From the NCBI RefSeq assembly GCF_000247815.1, contig NC_021683.1, forward strand, positions 16,128,044 to 16,192,043: 64,000 nucleotides of DNA, given 5' to 3'. Made by a program: the position numbers and the translations under genes. Origin of the DNA: Ficedula albicollis (Eukaryota; Chordata; Aves; Passeriformes; Muscicapidae). Shown in pieces: positions 1 to 14,123 of this stretch; position 1 is the first letter of the stretch; every line of letters starts with the position of its first letter. Under the pieces are notes generated by a model that was given only the letters and a program-made list of their open reading frames with translations, did no database searches and was not told where the DNA came from.

Positions 1-1660
1 TTACACAGCAAGTCTCCATTAAGGAGGAGACCCAGAGAGTCCCTGCCTCACTGTCATTTTTTGGCCAATTAGCCAAAGTGATCAGCTCTGGGATTCCTAA
101 ATGCTAACAAGTGAGACATCAAGTGAGTTCTAGATATTGTCTCAGTCCCCATTTTTAAAATCACAGATACTTCTGCAGACATTAATCACTCATTTCCTAG
201 TTGTTATTTTTTGAAGAACATTTTAACATCATTTTAAGTTTGACTCTCAAAATACATTTTTTTTACTGGAATCACATGTACCAGCCACTAGATACATTAT
301 GTTCTGAACCCTTCTTTATTTTATTTTTTTCTTATACTTTCTTAGAATAGCCATAATCTCATTAATTAGAGTTTCATAATCTGAGCAAGATAACAAAAAA
401 GAAAAAAGCCTTTCTTTCCTGACAATATTATTCTAACTAAAATTTATAATTTGTAACAAAGTTAACAAACCTAGAATTAGATCACATACATCAGAAGGTC
501 ATCAAGTGTAACAGCATGTCAGTGAATGATTTTTATAAAGTATTAGTGTAACAATCTGGTTTCATAATTGGTGAGCTGTAGCTTCTTTTTATTGCACGTA
601 AAATGAAGAGATCCCTTCATCCACAGTGAAAAATGGAAAATCATTCAGTTTGGGGTTTTTGGTTGCTAGTAGCAACAAATACTGGAATATTGCCATCTGG
701 CCTCTTGTTTTAAATGAGATTTGAATAATCAATTTAATAATGGATAGAGTACATACTTAAAGAAATAATCACTTGTCATATCTTAAGAAAACTTTGGTAT
801 TAAAAAAATCCATTGTATGAATTAATTCAGAGCACATAACAATCAAAAAGAGATGAGGTAATTTTTATTTTCGTTACTGTTGCCTCAAAACCTTAAGCTT
901 ACAAGGTTCTAAGTCATCCCATCAAACATGTAATAATGAGGGGAAATGACTAAGAGCAATTGGTTTGTTACAGACACTCAAACCCAGTAACCACCAGAGG
1001 GATTAAACCATATAGAATGGCATTTTGAACACACTTGTAAGTCCTGTGGTGTCCACAATAAAAGGAACAAAATTAAACACAGAAGAGAAAAAAAAGACTA
1101 AATAGGTAGAATATTGATGTTACTATTGCTGCTTCAGACAAGATAAAATAAGGGTTCAGAACATGGGAGCCCTGAAGTTACAAGTGTTTTCTTCATTCAC
1201 AGGATGTTTATAAAGATGGCAGAGTGTTTCCACACACTGTTGTGAGACCAGGAACAGGCTCTGGGTGTTGATTCTGTCCTGGAAATCCTGGACTCACAAA
1301 TACACTTTTTTTTCTGAATTTGCACATCAAACTGTCATCATAGGAGAAATAAATGGGATTCAGATGCTTGACCATGGCAAATTAGGAAAAGATACTGCTT
1401 TGGAATAAAAAAGAAAAACATTAACCACAGATTTCACCAATGTTAATTTTGACTGGAAATCAAGGTAACTGTTTTCAACTGACTCTGTATGAGTTAAGCT
1501 CATCCCTTCAATGAGAAATGATTCTCTTGTAAAGCCTCGCCCCTGAACTGTGCCTCTATTGTAATAAATGCAATTTGTGCATAGAAGCACTTCCATGGCA
1601 GTTAACAGAGACTGACTCCACTCACACCTCCTTAGGAAGGAAGGTGCTTCAAGCCAGACT
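1..1660. other. Non-coding AT-rich sequence
   Basis: AT-rich DNA with many short A and T runs and frequent stops in all frames. I see no splice-bracketed ORF, no recognisable transposon end and no RNA gene here. Confidence 0.6.
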
Positions 1661-1788
1661 GGCACCACCTTCCATTCCCAAGCACCACAGACTTCCAGGT
1701 ACAAACACAAAAAATCCCACAAATTGGCACCACCTTCCATTCCCAAGCACCACAGATATCCAGGTACAAATACAAAAAATCCCACAAA
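1661..1788. repeat. 65-bp tandem duplication, two copies
   Basis: Two head-to-tail copies start with GGCACCACCTTCCATTCCCA at 1661 and 1726. They differ at about three positions in 63 (for example CAGACTTCC versus CAGATATCC). The open frames crossing it on the minus strand simply repeat the same peptide and look incidental. The divergence suggests an older duplication than the long ones further right. Confidence 0.9.
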
Positions 1789-3887
1789 CGGAGAGTACAT
1801 TTTGATAATGAGTGATGCCAACAATATAATGAATACATGCATTGATATAATCTGAGCCACTGTACAGTGACACATATTTTTAATTCGTGAAAATATAGAA
1901 ATGTCAGGTAGTCAGAAAATAATACAAGCTCTATACATGAGCTTTTTAGCTTGGTCAGGTAAGTCTACGATTTCCAGTTTCACAGGGAGTGAATCACAAG
2001 GGGAAAATGGGAGAATTGTTTAAGCCTTTATTTCAACACTTATTACTGTTTACAGCAGTTCCTTGTGACCATTTATCTCTGACATTTATAAAACACTAAT
2101 CACCATGGAAATGCCTAGTATATATCCCCATCAAGAAAGACAAAGTCACTGTCTCCTTTTTTGTGGCTTTTACCAGAGAACTAATATCTGTAGGTGGCTT
2201 TTCCATGCAATATTCTATTTTAATATAAATTTCTTCCAGGAGCTAAATATATTTTAAAAACCTTTAAATATAGAAAAGGACAGGCTGTTAATTAACTTTC
2301 CCTAACATGCTTTTAAATCATGGGAGGGAAAAAAGAGCTGATAATGGTCTTTCAGCAATCAAAAGGAGAAGAAATTTTCAACCAGGAAACATAGGATAAA
2401 CCACTCTACCAAGGGACTTGAGAAAAAAAAATCTTGCTCACCCAAAACAGTTTACAAGATATAAATCCATAAGCTTCTAAGGAAAACAGGCACTAAATTT
2501 CAAACTTGACACATCTCATACTATTAAATTAAATAAAGGTTTCCACCTGAAATACAGTATCTCTACAATTCTCAAAAAAGTTTGACAAGAATAACACAGT
2601 TCATTAAAGAAAAAAATATTAAAAGGTATCCAACAAAAAAGTATATGATTTCTAGCTTATGTCTGGGCTGGGGATGAAATGAAAGCTCACAGAGTAGGCT
2701 GCTGCAGAGCCAGGAATCCAGGACTACCTAACTCCAAGGTTTATCATCCCTCAGCCCCTGGGTCTTGTCTCAGTGTCTGTAACTCTGCCACGAGATTGTC
2801 TCGTGCCCCAAGAGAAGGCACATCACAGGAAGGAATTCTCCAGAAGAGCAGGTAGCATTTTTCCTCATCCAGATGGACAGATATCAATCAGAATGAAACC
2901 AAACACTAAAGGTAAATGCTGAAGGAGTAAGGAAGAGCTCTGTCTGTGTGACTCCAGCACTGTGCTCTCTGTGCCAGGCTGAGCTGCAGCATGGGCAGAG
3001 CTCTGGGCTGGGTTTGTCCAGGCACAGCACCTCATCCTGCCCCAACAGAGCTCCCAGCACCAGCCACAGACATCAGAGCCCAGGGAGGCTTATGAGGAAG
3101 TTTACTTGCACCACAGAAGTGGGATCATTGTCCAGCCTTCTTTTTAAAAACGCCACTTTGAAGAAAAGTATTCAAATAGCATGAATGAAATACTATCCAT
3201 TTCTTAAGAACTTAGGTTTTCTTTCCTATGGCTAAGTATCTTTGGTGGACTAGCATCTAAAAAGGTACTCAAAAATAATTTCTATAAGGGCATATCCTCA
3301 TAAAACCCCTTCATAGACAAAGCACATCAAGGAGAATACTTTTTTTTTCCTTTTTCTTCGTTTTAGCAAGACAAGAGGCATAACATTACAATCAGAGAGA
3401 AAAGCTGTCCTTATTCTCTGACAATCATAACATTACCAAGCCAGATGTTGCTTTCACCTGCACCTAGAGCAATCTATATCTACCTCGTTTAATAAAAGCA
3501 CAATTGGAATTGTGGCTCAGAAAGTGCTGGAAAAATACAAGAACACAAAACAGATGTGCAAGGACAGTTTTAGATGTATGGACACAGTAAAACTCTTTAT
3601 TTCATAAGTCTTCTTGTGATCTGTAGACTTACCATGCTATTTAAAGCCATGCACCACTTTTAATATTTTTTTGTTCCCAAAATTCATATAAACACAGTTC
3701 ACCAAAATCATATTCTTACAGTGTTCTGAAATCCTTTCTCTAAAGTTAACAGAATGAATTAGTTTTCACCAGAGAGAACTTCACTGAAATCTTCAGAGAA
3801 TTAGTGGAACATGAGATTAGCAACACTGAAATCATCATTCATGGGAAGCTATTTGCATGGTAAATTGTAGTAAGGAGACAAGAGTCA
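1789..3887. other. Non-coding sequence with one GC-richer patch
   Basis: Mostly AT-rich. A GC-richer patch at about 2940-3090 is rich in CAG/CTG-type words and could be an old repeat remnant, but I cannot name a family. No gene is seen. Confidence 0.55.
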
Positions 3888-3999
3888 AAAAAAGGAAACC
3901 TCAGGATATTCCTTGCAACATAACTCCTCAAAGATGAGGGCCTGAGGGAAAAAGGAAACCTCAGGATATTCCTTGCAACACAACTCCTCAAAGATGAGG
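3888..3999. repeat. 60-bp tandem duplication, two copies
   Basis: The segment AAAGGAAACCTCAGGATATT occurs at 3891 and 3951, exactly 60 bp apart, and the match runs to about AAAGATGAGG in each copy. One clear mismatch is visible (CATAACTCC versus CACAACTCC). It is a direct head-to-tail duplication with no flanking element. Confidence 0.9.
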
Positions 4000-6900
4000 A
4001 CTGACCCTGCATTCCTGAACAACACCCAGTGATGCCTCTTTGCTTAGTGCTTAGAAAGAAAAGGGAGTACATAGAAAGGAAGGGATCCTCAAAATTCATC
4101 CTGCATAATGGAGAGATGCTCAACACAGCAAATACAGAGCATTGCAGAAAAGTTGTAGTGACACCGAAATTTTCTCCAATTAGGAGTGCTCTGAAACTGT
4201 CCACTAGCTTGATTTCATTTATCACTCTTTCAAATTAGCAGATTTATGAAACACTCACATCACAGAGCCGGTCCACACAATGCCATCACATAGGGCAGGG
4301 CTGGGCATATTCCATGAAGCAAAAATGCAAGGCTTTTTCCAAACATAGCCCTTACTTTTAGATCTTTTTTTCCCTTTGGCACTCTTGTCACTTGGTTAAC
4401 TTGAATGACAAACTTTACTTTAAAAATTCGCTATTCAATCTAGCAATTTGCTCAGCATGTTTCCTGGTGCACATTCAAATGGTCCAGGGACACTGTTACA
4501 GAGTAAAGGACTCTGCACGGCAAACGCTGAGTGACTCAGATTTGTAAAAAGGATCCTGGAAAACATCCCATGCAATGCATCTGCTCATCTACCATAAAAT
4601 TCTGAGGCTAAGGTTTCCTAAGTAGGAGGGAAATATGATTATGGACTTGGCATCAATTTGAACTATACCACATTCATTTTCTTCTGTGGAAAAACAGAGG
4701 GAGATGTGACCCTTCTGATTCTCCCACATAACTCTATAAACTACAAAATATATGGCCTGTTCTAATAGGACAAGATCTGTAAAACTCCATGTGAGCTGTT
4801 GCTGATCCAGAGGCCATGCTGCTTGTGTCTGAAACATGGGACATAAGTGCATGGAATAAAAATTCATGGGAAACAGGCCTGAACAAATGGTGTGCAAGAA
4901 GGAATGCAGTGTGAATGCAAGCAGGGAATACAGGCTGCAAGCAGGGAAGGTGGGGTGGGAGTTTCAAAATAATAAACAGGTGAGGAAGGCTCACCCTTTT
5001 TTTTCCAAAGTTCCATCTCTGGATTATTCACTGACAAGTCTGTGGAAGTCTGAGGTGTTTCCAGATGTTTTCATTATGGCTCTTTGTAACAGTCCCATGA
5101 GCTTATCTTGGCACACCTTGGTAGCACATGTTTGAAGTCTGCAGGAAAACAGAGATGCACCTTCATGGACCTCTCCCAGCAGGTATGCTCCACAACTTCT
5201 TTCTGGAATATAAGGAAAACATTTCTTTCTACTCTCTTCAGTGAAGATGGACAAAATTTTGGGGTGAGAAGGCCATTTTCTCAGGTTCTCATTTGTTAAT
5301 GACAACATTCTCCTGCATTACATTATGTAAAATATTAAAATTCTCTCTTATTAACCTCCTATACCCTCTTTTTGAGACACAAGGCAGACCAAGATGCTGT
5401 GCCCATCCTGCAAGGTGACAGTTTGTGACAAAGAGAAGAATCTGATGGGTTTGCTCTCAGTTTAGCATCCAAGGACTGCAAACAGCTCGTTTGGGATGCT
5501 CAGTGGGTGGGTACCAAAGGAAGGCTTAGTGATTGCCTGGTTCCAAAGCTTTGTGTGCTCAGATTGAACCCTGTGCAGAGCAAGGCAGGAAGCTTGGAAA
5601 CCCTTGGAGAGCTGAGCTTCAGCCTGCCAGCCCACAGGAATGACAGCCAGAGCAGGACACTGGGGACAGTAGGGGCACAGATTACAGCAGAAGCCAGACT
5701 GGAAGTTTCCAGAAAAAAAGATGGTTCCAACCTGAGGAGCTGAGTAAAAAAGAAATTTTCTAGGAATCAGAGAGACTCTGTGAAGTTTGGTTTCATCCAG
5801 AAGCCACTAAGCCAATGGATTGAAAAGCAAAAGAAAAGAACTATCTGTTCACCAGCCTCTGGCAGGAAGGAGTAATTTATTTTTATCCCATTTTTTGGAG
5901 GTTTTCCCTCATTCAGCAGTTCTGTTTGTGCCTTGTTACAGAGTTAGTTTGCTTTGCATTATTATGAGTGTATTTTGATTAATATAGCTTACAAATGGGA
6001 AGCATTTTGGTTTGCTGATTTTAAAGAAAACAGCAGAGGCAGATCCACCTCTGGTAGCCCCATATTCCAGCTCACACTGGTTCTGCTGATAAAACCCAGT
6101 AATTAAATACAGCACCTGGGTCTGTGTTTCAGCTATACCACAGTAACAGTGGAAGTGTGGATCCAACATCTGACATGAAGCAGAAGTGTTTTAAGTCTGT
6201 CATGAACTTTGCATGAAGTACAAAGAACAAGTCTTGAATTTTCCGTAACCAAAAATACTGTTTGGGACCTCAGGACAGAAGCATAAATCAGAAGCACTGA
6301 GACAGAACAATGCATGCCCAGATAATCCCTGGTCTGTGCCAGAATCACTGGTTCAGCAGTCTTCTCTTGAGGTGTTTTCATAGACATGGCAACATGTACT
6401 TGGGAACCACTAATAAGCTAACAAGCCTTTCTTCCAGTTCTTTTACTTGTTAAATGTGTCAGTCAGCAAACAGGACGCAAGATGATGAAAGAAAATCTGC
6501 TACACTGCAGGTGCAAGTCCTTTTAGGGTAATGGAATAACTAGAAGTCTCTGGCAAACTAATATTTTCTTCCTGCAATAGTCACTCTCAAAAATGATGGA
6601 TTATGATTTCCAAGAAACAGCAAACATTAGGGCTTAATTCCTTTAGAAGCAGCAGAAGTCTAGGGCACATGAGAGATGGCTGAATTTGAGTAGTAAGGGT
6701 CAGCCAGTCTATTAATAAAGAGCAGAATTAGGAGAAGCTTTAATGTTTCATGTATGGATATATGTGCTTACAGAGACAGGGCAGGTCGATATGCTCAGAG
6801 AAGCCACAATGAGGAAATGAGGAATATACTGCAGATAGAATTAGTACCTATTTGTATCCTAAATGCAATATGCAGAATACTTTTATAAGAAAAGTATTAT

Positions 6901-9680
6901 GACACAGTAATTTGGCCATGAGAGGGTAATTGACTTAAGATATTCTGATAAAGATCGATTGCCAGGGTTTGGAGTTATGACACCAACAAAGTTACAATGA
7001 CATTAGCACAAAGAGAGAGACACAAATCCATTATAAAGATACAATCAAATATTCAAAAAAGCCTGGCATGCTCATTACTTATTCATGCTAATACAAGTAT
7101 ATTAAGAAATCTAAACAGTGTTAGCATTCAATCACTCACAAACCAAATGAGGTTTTGCATTTATCAGCCACCAATCATCAAGAATGTAACATTAGCTGTA
7201 CAAAGGTGGTAATATGACATAACTGGAGATATTTATATCAGGCTACACAGACTGAGAGATACAGTAGGATTTATTAAAGTGAGTAATGCCTTCACATTCA
7301 GCTCAGCAATAAAAGAAATAGCTGTGCAGAAGTCATTTCCCCAGACAATAAGATTTACCTTCACAATCACTTAAAGAAGTTTTGTATGCTTTCGAGGGTC
7401 TAAAACAATCTCCTCACCATTAATAAACAATTTGGAGCTTAAGTTTGCAAACACAGAACTGAGTGCTGAAATTTTTAAACATACCCCAAAAACGAAGTGA
7501 GCAGTCAGGGTGTCCGTCTAGCTGGGGTTTAGCACGTTTTTAGCACTGGTTAGAAGAACACCAAGGTAAATTTAGGCTCAAATGAATGTATAAGATTAAT
7601 AAAACTCTCTCCATTTGCACTCAAATGTCAAATGGCTGCTGGCCCCAACACCTTCAACTTTTCCAGCTGTCTATTTCTACACATTCCACTGGATATTTCT
7701 GCACAATGCTCCAAATGCCTTTTCTCATGGAGAGTTCAACCATTACCATTTTTAGGCTGGGTGAGAAGGAGAAATCGAGCTCTGATCACCAACACAACAA
7801 CATCCAAGCAATTCCAGAGCTAAGCAAAAAGCTAAAGGTTGCAGTATGGTGCATGGCACAGCTCCTGGTAAAGGACACAGTGCATCTGCAGGAGATGTTT
7901 ACACTTGCTCTACAGCAGCACTTGAGCAAGGCACTGCTCTGCTTTGATGCTGATGACACGCCATTTATAAACTGTGACTGATAAACCTAATGCCTCTGAA
8001 ATCAGATAAAACTTTGATAAATGGCTTCTTAGTGAGCAGGCTGCAATAGCCACTTCTGTCCACGTTTAGCCACCCTGCTGCAATCAGCACCATTTTGTTT
8101 AATCAAGGGTTCAGAAAAACAACACATTTGAAAGCTATCACACCATTAAGAGATGTGGAGATACTCTTTTCCTGAAGGATACATTAAGAGAGAAAACTAC
8201 AAAAACTAAACTCTTTCTCTAACGTTTTTATAGCACAAGTATTTGCTAGGAAAACCCACAGAATTTTAAAGATTACTTTTATTCCGAGGGCTTTTCCCAT
8301 ATTCTGCGGTGAACAAGACTTGAGAGAGACCCTGTAGCAGAATCAAACACATGGTGACAGTCATTTTCTCCTTCACAGGTAAATGAAAAGACCACTGATG
8401 CTTTAACAGAAAGAATATATTGTGCAACAGTAGCTTAAACACCAAAATGATAAAAGGAACCCCAGAACTACAGCAGTGTAGGAAAAAATAGAATATTACA
8501 GTCAATGCAAAATAAAATGGTTCCAAGGCTGCCAAAGCTGTGCCACTTCTTTTCCACAGCTTCCATAAAAATACAATATGAATTTATGGTGATGTCAAAA
8601 AACACGAGGTGCAGAAGATCAAGTGGAGACTGATCAGTTTATACCTGGGCACATCAGCCTGCTCAGCAGAATAAGCCAACAATTCACAGATCCTAAACCC
8701 TGTCTATTTACACCTTGCCTCTGGATTGTGTACACAGGGCACGTGTGGCTGAGTGCAGAAGGATAATATTGTTCATTTGATCTTCACCCAGTGGGACCAA
8801 ATTTCCAGGTTAGCATGTGATTTTTGAAACAGACAGGTAGCATTGTGTTTGTTACTCCTGAAGCTGGTTAGCAGCCATGTGAGGTAAATTATTTCAGTTT
8901 AAGCAAAATATTTTTCACATGTCAGTTTTTTTAATTTAACTCTGATCCTGAACAAGATGGCAGAACAGAGATACAAGGCTTCCAGAGCTGACAAAGCCAG
9001 AAGACAAATCAACAATTAGGAAGGGGGTGGGTCAGCAATTACTTATCAAACATATAGCTCTCAATTATTTGAAGAAACCAGTTTACATCTCCCATCACAG
9101 TAGATATAGGATGTTCACCACGTTTTGGAAGGAAATAGCTTGACCATTCTCAGTGAAGGAGGAGGCTGCTCAGCTAAGCAGGAGCAGTATCCAGTAGCAC
9201 TAATGAAATAATCTAGTGCAGGCACTGCTTCAGTAGGGATCTTCTTACAACCAGGAGACTTAAGGAAAAGCATGTTTTTAAAGAAGCTGAAGGACAGGAC
9301 AAGGATTTTAATGAATGGTGACAAAACCCCATTTTTCAGCCCTTAACATCTTCTCTGAGAAGAAGGCAGAAGGACTAACAGTGAGCTGTGAAACAGCTGG
9401 ACTGTGCAGCAAATAGTCACAAGTAAAGTCAAAATCATGATAATCAGAGTTCCCAGGTAAGGCATGACAACGAAGCCAAGATCTACACACCCCTACCCTG
9501 ACTTTCTCTTCTCCTGTGGTAAAAACACAGCCAAGTACAGAATAATGCAGAATCACTGGGTACAACTATCATCCTCAAAGACAACCTCTGCTTTGTCTTT
9601 GGAAATTAAACAGGAAGAAGAATTATCCAGATAAAGAAGATTTGGGTTGATCTAAATGAGCAACTTTCACCTTGTCACAG
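4000..9680. other. Non-coding sequence, no gene seen
   Basis: A long stretch with only short, overlapping, low-complexity or composition-driven open frames on both strands. There is no recognisable protein family, RNA gene or transposon terminus. A 41-bp minus-strand segment at 7359-7399 has splice-like edges (TTTTAG acceptor, GAAG|GTAAAT donor), which I regard as chance. Confidence 0.55.
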
Positions 9681-9714
9681 CAAATGACAAATTGAAGACT
9701 TCTCCAAAATGCAG
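9681..9714 (+). other. Splice-bracketed 34-bp segment (weak exon candidate)
   Basis: The segment is preceded by a pyrimidine-rich acceptor (CTTTCACCTTGTCACAG) and followed by a good donor (AATGCAG|GTATGT). One of three frames is open, but it is only about 11 codons. It could be a microexon of an unannotated lncRNA or gene, but such pairs arise by chance every few kb in vertebrate introns. Confidence 0.12.
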
Positions 9715-12700
9715 GTATGTAACTAAATCCTGCTATGGAATGAAATAATTGGGACCCACACTAACACATGCAACATCACTCCAATCACTGTGTCCCTGCC
9801 TGGCGACCATTAATCTTTCTTTGCCCAGTCTCCACTTCATCTTGGAATGAGAACAAAATGATAAAGAGATAAATCTACCTAGTACAGTACACAAAATAAT
9901 ACACTGTTTCCTAATTTAACCCTTCACTTATTGTTTTATGCTTTTCAGCATTTCCAGGGTACTGCAAAAATAAATGGTTAAGATAGTAAGTGACTAAACA
10001 GCTGGTTGAGAGTGGTAACTTCAAGCAGAGGTTTCACCTTTTTCTGACATTTGCCCTCAGAGAACCATTAAGATCTACCCTGAAAACACTGGGACAGCCC
10101 CACTACAGATCTCCACAGATCCAGTAGATAATGATTTGGTATTAGGGCTCCATGAGTTTCTGAGGGAAGAGCTCAGACTACTGCAAAACAAACCTTTGGT
10201 TACTGAGCAGCCACGTACATTAGAATTTGGCATCTGAGCCAGACATGCCTGAGTTGCTCCTAAAAGTCTGACTTTTGTTTCACACTTGTCAAAGAAAGAA
10301 TAGGAAAGAGAAGAAGGCAATGGAAGCAATAAAATCAACCAGAGAGCAATATTTAATACCAACTTCTTTTTCCCCCCTAAGAAACTAGAGAGTGAAATAT
10401 GAGATTTCTTCTCTCCTACAGACTTCTTGACCTAAGATTTCAGCCTCAGCTAAACAGATCTGCCTTAGCACAGCACATGTTGTCCTGGATGTACATCCAA
10501 GGGAAGGATTTTGCACAGGAAAGTGTGAGCCAGCAGTGCTGGGAGCATAAAGAGCAGAGGCATGAACTACTGTTCTGTCTTGTTCAAGAAATCCAGGCCT
10601 GAGTCATCCTGGTAAAGGAAAGGAAGGCAGGGTCAGGATAAACTCTCCTTCAGCTTTGACTTCACTATGTGATCTCTTGTAAAATAATGATTTAACTTGA
10701 TAGTTTTTGAATTCTCCAGACATATTCAGAAGGGAGGGAGGTAAGTGGGGATGGGGCATGCTTTGTACCAGAGCTTCATAAACCTTTCTGGTTTGGATTC
10801 ATGAGATGTCTCCATATTGACTGCCACAAGTCAGCACAGCTTTGCTTTGAATTCTGAAAAACTCTACAAATCATGAGAAAGCCATGATCTCCACCCAAAG
10901 AAATTTATCTTTCTTATCATTCTACCTGCTGTCTTCTGTAATCTGCAAACTTCCCTTTTAAATTTTCCTCTTCTCGTCTGCGTCTCTCTCATGAATCCTA
11001 CCTGACACCTCTCTTTCTCAATTCTGCTTACAAAAGGAGAGTTCTCCTTCATGCAGTTGCTCTGATGACCTCTGTAGTAGTTCTCACTTCAACACAAAAT
11101 AAATTTCTAGTTGGACTCTTACATTCCAAATGAGTATTTCTCACCAGAATCCATAGGCTTAATGCAACATGATCAGGAGAATCAAGTCAAGAAACATGCA
11201 AAGAAAATACTATTTAAAGGAAATAAAGGGAATAAAAGGCAACAGGATATTTCTGAGTATTTTCTTTGCTTTTATCCTATCTCCTGACACAGTACAGAAA
11301 ATTTGGGCAAACAACCCTGATTTAAGATAAATCAACTCATCGAGAAGCCAGTGTATGACTGCAAAAGATCTGTTCTGTACAGAGCTGGCTTTTCCTGGAG
11401 AGGAAAGCCAAGATGAAACTGGCAAAAGTTTAACATGATACATTCTGTCAGCTGTTAATTTGATTTCATAACTCAAAAGGGTATTAAGCCCTTTTTAAAG
11501 ACTCAGGACCATCTCAGCTGAATGTCAGATATGGTCCATCTAGAGTGACTGAAAAGATGTCCATCAGTGCCAGTGACACTCCAAGGTGCACTCTGACTGT
11601 CCATGGCAGCTGAGAAAACTGGGAGCAATTCAACATTGCTTGGTAAAAAAGCAGCAAGAGGAGCGCACAAGTTCAGAAACATGCTAATATTTCAACTAAT
11701 GTTAATGAAATCCTGAGACAGACCAGGGAAGCTCAAGACGCAGAACATGAGTTATCCAAGTTCAAAAGAATAAACAGTAAAACGTCCTGGAATTTGAGGA
11801 TGCAAATTTTCTGCCTAAAGGAATCAGCTTTTGATTAAGCAATTGACTTTTGTAGTAAATAACATTAAAATAAAGCACTTGAATTTCATCAATATTATAA
11901 CATTAAAATGCAAAAACCACTAACTGCCGTGGACAAATGTTTGCCATTATATTTAAAGAGAATAAGGGGTGGGTTCTGTGAGAATTTGACATTTATCATT
12001 CAAGTGAGGAGAGATCCTGTGAATCTCAAATAACACAGCTAAGAGCAAGTTAAGTGCCTTTTTTTCTCTCACAGATGGAATAATGCTACATCTCCCTACA
12101 GCCCATCCTGTATTCTGTTTCAGCTCTGTCATGACATGCAGAGGTTTCAGGAGAAATGTGGAAAACAGAAAACCTGCTGTCCTCCTGAAATCCTCATAGC
12201 AGACACCCAGTAAACCTCCAGAGGGGAGTGTCACTGACTCCCAGCTGACTCACACATCTTATGGCAAAAATAAAGGAGTTTTTCCATTCTCTGCACACAG
12301 ACACACAGGCTCCCAATGTTTTATCATGCAATGCTGCCTGTCTCAAGCTCAGATTTCAATATTTTCATAAAATATTACTTAAATGCAATCATATTTCATG
12401 AATTACTTCCAACTGAAACTATCCTATAGTTGTCAAAATAAGTAAAAAGTATCCCTACTTAGTAATACAATAAATATAGAGGTCTACTGGTTTTTAATTT
12501 ACAAAGTTATTCAGCCTCTAGATAATCCAGCTGAATGTATTTACCTTGTACCCTTTAAGACAATTTAACACACAAATCATAATGGTTACTGAAACTCCCT
12601 GATTTCAGCCTCTGAAAATGCTTTTACACCTACTTACAGCAAGTGTTGTGCTTCTGCTTTACAAGATTGTAAAAGAATAAAAGTGTCTCCTACTAAACAA

Positions 12701-13513
12701 TGAAGTAAGACAAGCACCATATAAATTTCCCTTCACACTTCTTAACTATAAAGGCATAGAATTGATCCAAATTGTTCTGAGCCTTGTTACTGCATGGTTT
12801 CTAGCTCAGTAGTTATTTTTTTCTTTGACAGTTTTCATTCATACCATCACACAACCTGACCTCAACCTTGCATCTAAATTCATGCAGTGGATTATCAGAG
12901 AAACTTCAATTAAGAACTACCATTTTCATGATTCTATCCTTTGACAGAAACTTCTTCCCCTTGATTCCTGGAGGCATATAAAAATCCCTCCATACCACAT
13001 ATATGCAAAGATGATTATCTAAAAGTTAGTAAACAGAAAATCAGATGGTTGCTCAGGGATTACTTTTTGTATGTTTGCTCCTTGGGTTTATTCATTCTCA
13101 GGTGTGACCATACCCAAGAGAGTCACTGCAAAGGAGCAGTGTTGTGAAAACAAAGTCATGGCACAAGACTGGCAGAAAATTCAAGTTCTGGAGTCAATAG
13201 AGCACTTTAAAAGATTCCTGTATCAAGACTGACTAGAAATAAGTGGCTTTTATGTGGTTCTACTGGTGTGTTAGAGCTACCACTGAAAACAGAAACTAAA
13301 GGCAAAGGCAACTGAAAAAGATAAGGGAGTTTTAATAGCCTAAGGAAATAATATCCTCTCCACTTTGCTTTGAATTATTGCCTCATTTGGAAGTTAAATT
13401 TCACAAGTTTAGGAAGAAACGCCATTGTCATAATGGAAAAGAATATCCATCCCTTTTTCCTGTATGGAACACTCAGGGGAGAACCATTCTTGACTAGATC
13501 CAACCTACTTAAT
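9715..13513. other. Non-coding sequence, no gene seen
   Basis: AT-rich DNA with short random ORFs. No repeat terminus, RNA gene or strong splice pair stood out. Confidence 0.55.
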
Positions 13514-13526
13514 ACACACACACACA
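13514..13526. repeat. Short (AC)n microsatellite
   Basis: A run of about six and a half AC dinucleotide units, followed by AGATC. It is short and unremarkable. Confidence 0.8.
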
Positions 13527-14085
13527 GATCTATTTGTCACACAAAAGATTTTAAAAGAGCTAGATAAGATGATTAAAAGAAAGAGATTAGATGAGGCTGT
13601 ACAAAGACCTCTGACAAGTTCTAGTCCCAGCTAAGGAAAAAATGTACAAAAAGCATTCTAAAGTCAAAGCGTTCTAAAGTGACTCTTTCTAGTCAGCTGA
13701 ATCCATTCAAAATATTTATTTCTTGCAAAATGCTGGCTTTCAGTTTTCCTTTTTTTAAAATAATTCAAGCAATTAGTAAGGCTTTTCAATAAAAATCTAT
13801 GTTTGTATTTGCCAAAAAAATTAAGTAGTATCAAATACATGAAGAACACTGGATACCTCAGTAATATCTCAAAACTAGCACAGCTTTCTGGCAATCATTA
13901 ATCAACTAAGTTGGCACAATTAGTTGGTCTGCTATTCAACCTAAACTGCAAAAAGTTTCTTAGTTAATGGTAAAAATCAGAGTAGAATTGAAACCAAGCC
14001 TTTTTATTTACAGAAAATCCAAGGTACAAACTTTTAACATGCTTATTTAAAAAACAATTTAATAGCTAAATGATCTATGTTTTAC

Positions 14086-14123
14086 CTGAACATGCATTCT
14101 CATTAAAGGCAAAGTAAATATCC
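14086..14123 (-). other. Minus-strand splice-bracketed 38-bp segment (exon candidate C)
   Basis: Read on the minus strand, a GTGTCTGTATTCAG acceptor precedes the segment and CATGTTCAG|GTAAAA follows it. Only the frame giving DIYFAFNENACS is open to the donor, with one base on each side (split codons). I do not recognise the peptide. Its phase is compatible with candidates B and A at higher coordinates, but a chance match is quite possible. Confidence 0.13.

Noticed and set aside
7359..7399. 41-bp minus-strand exon-like segment
   Set aside because: Splice edges are acceptable, but the phase does not fit the neighbouring candidates and the peptide is very short.
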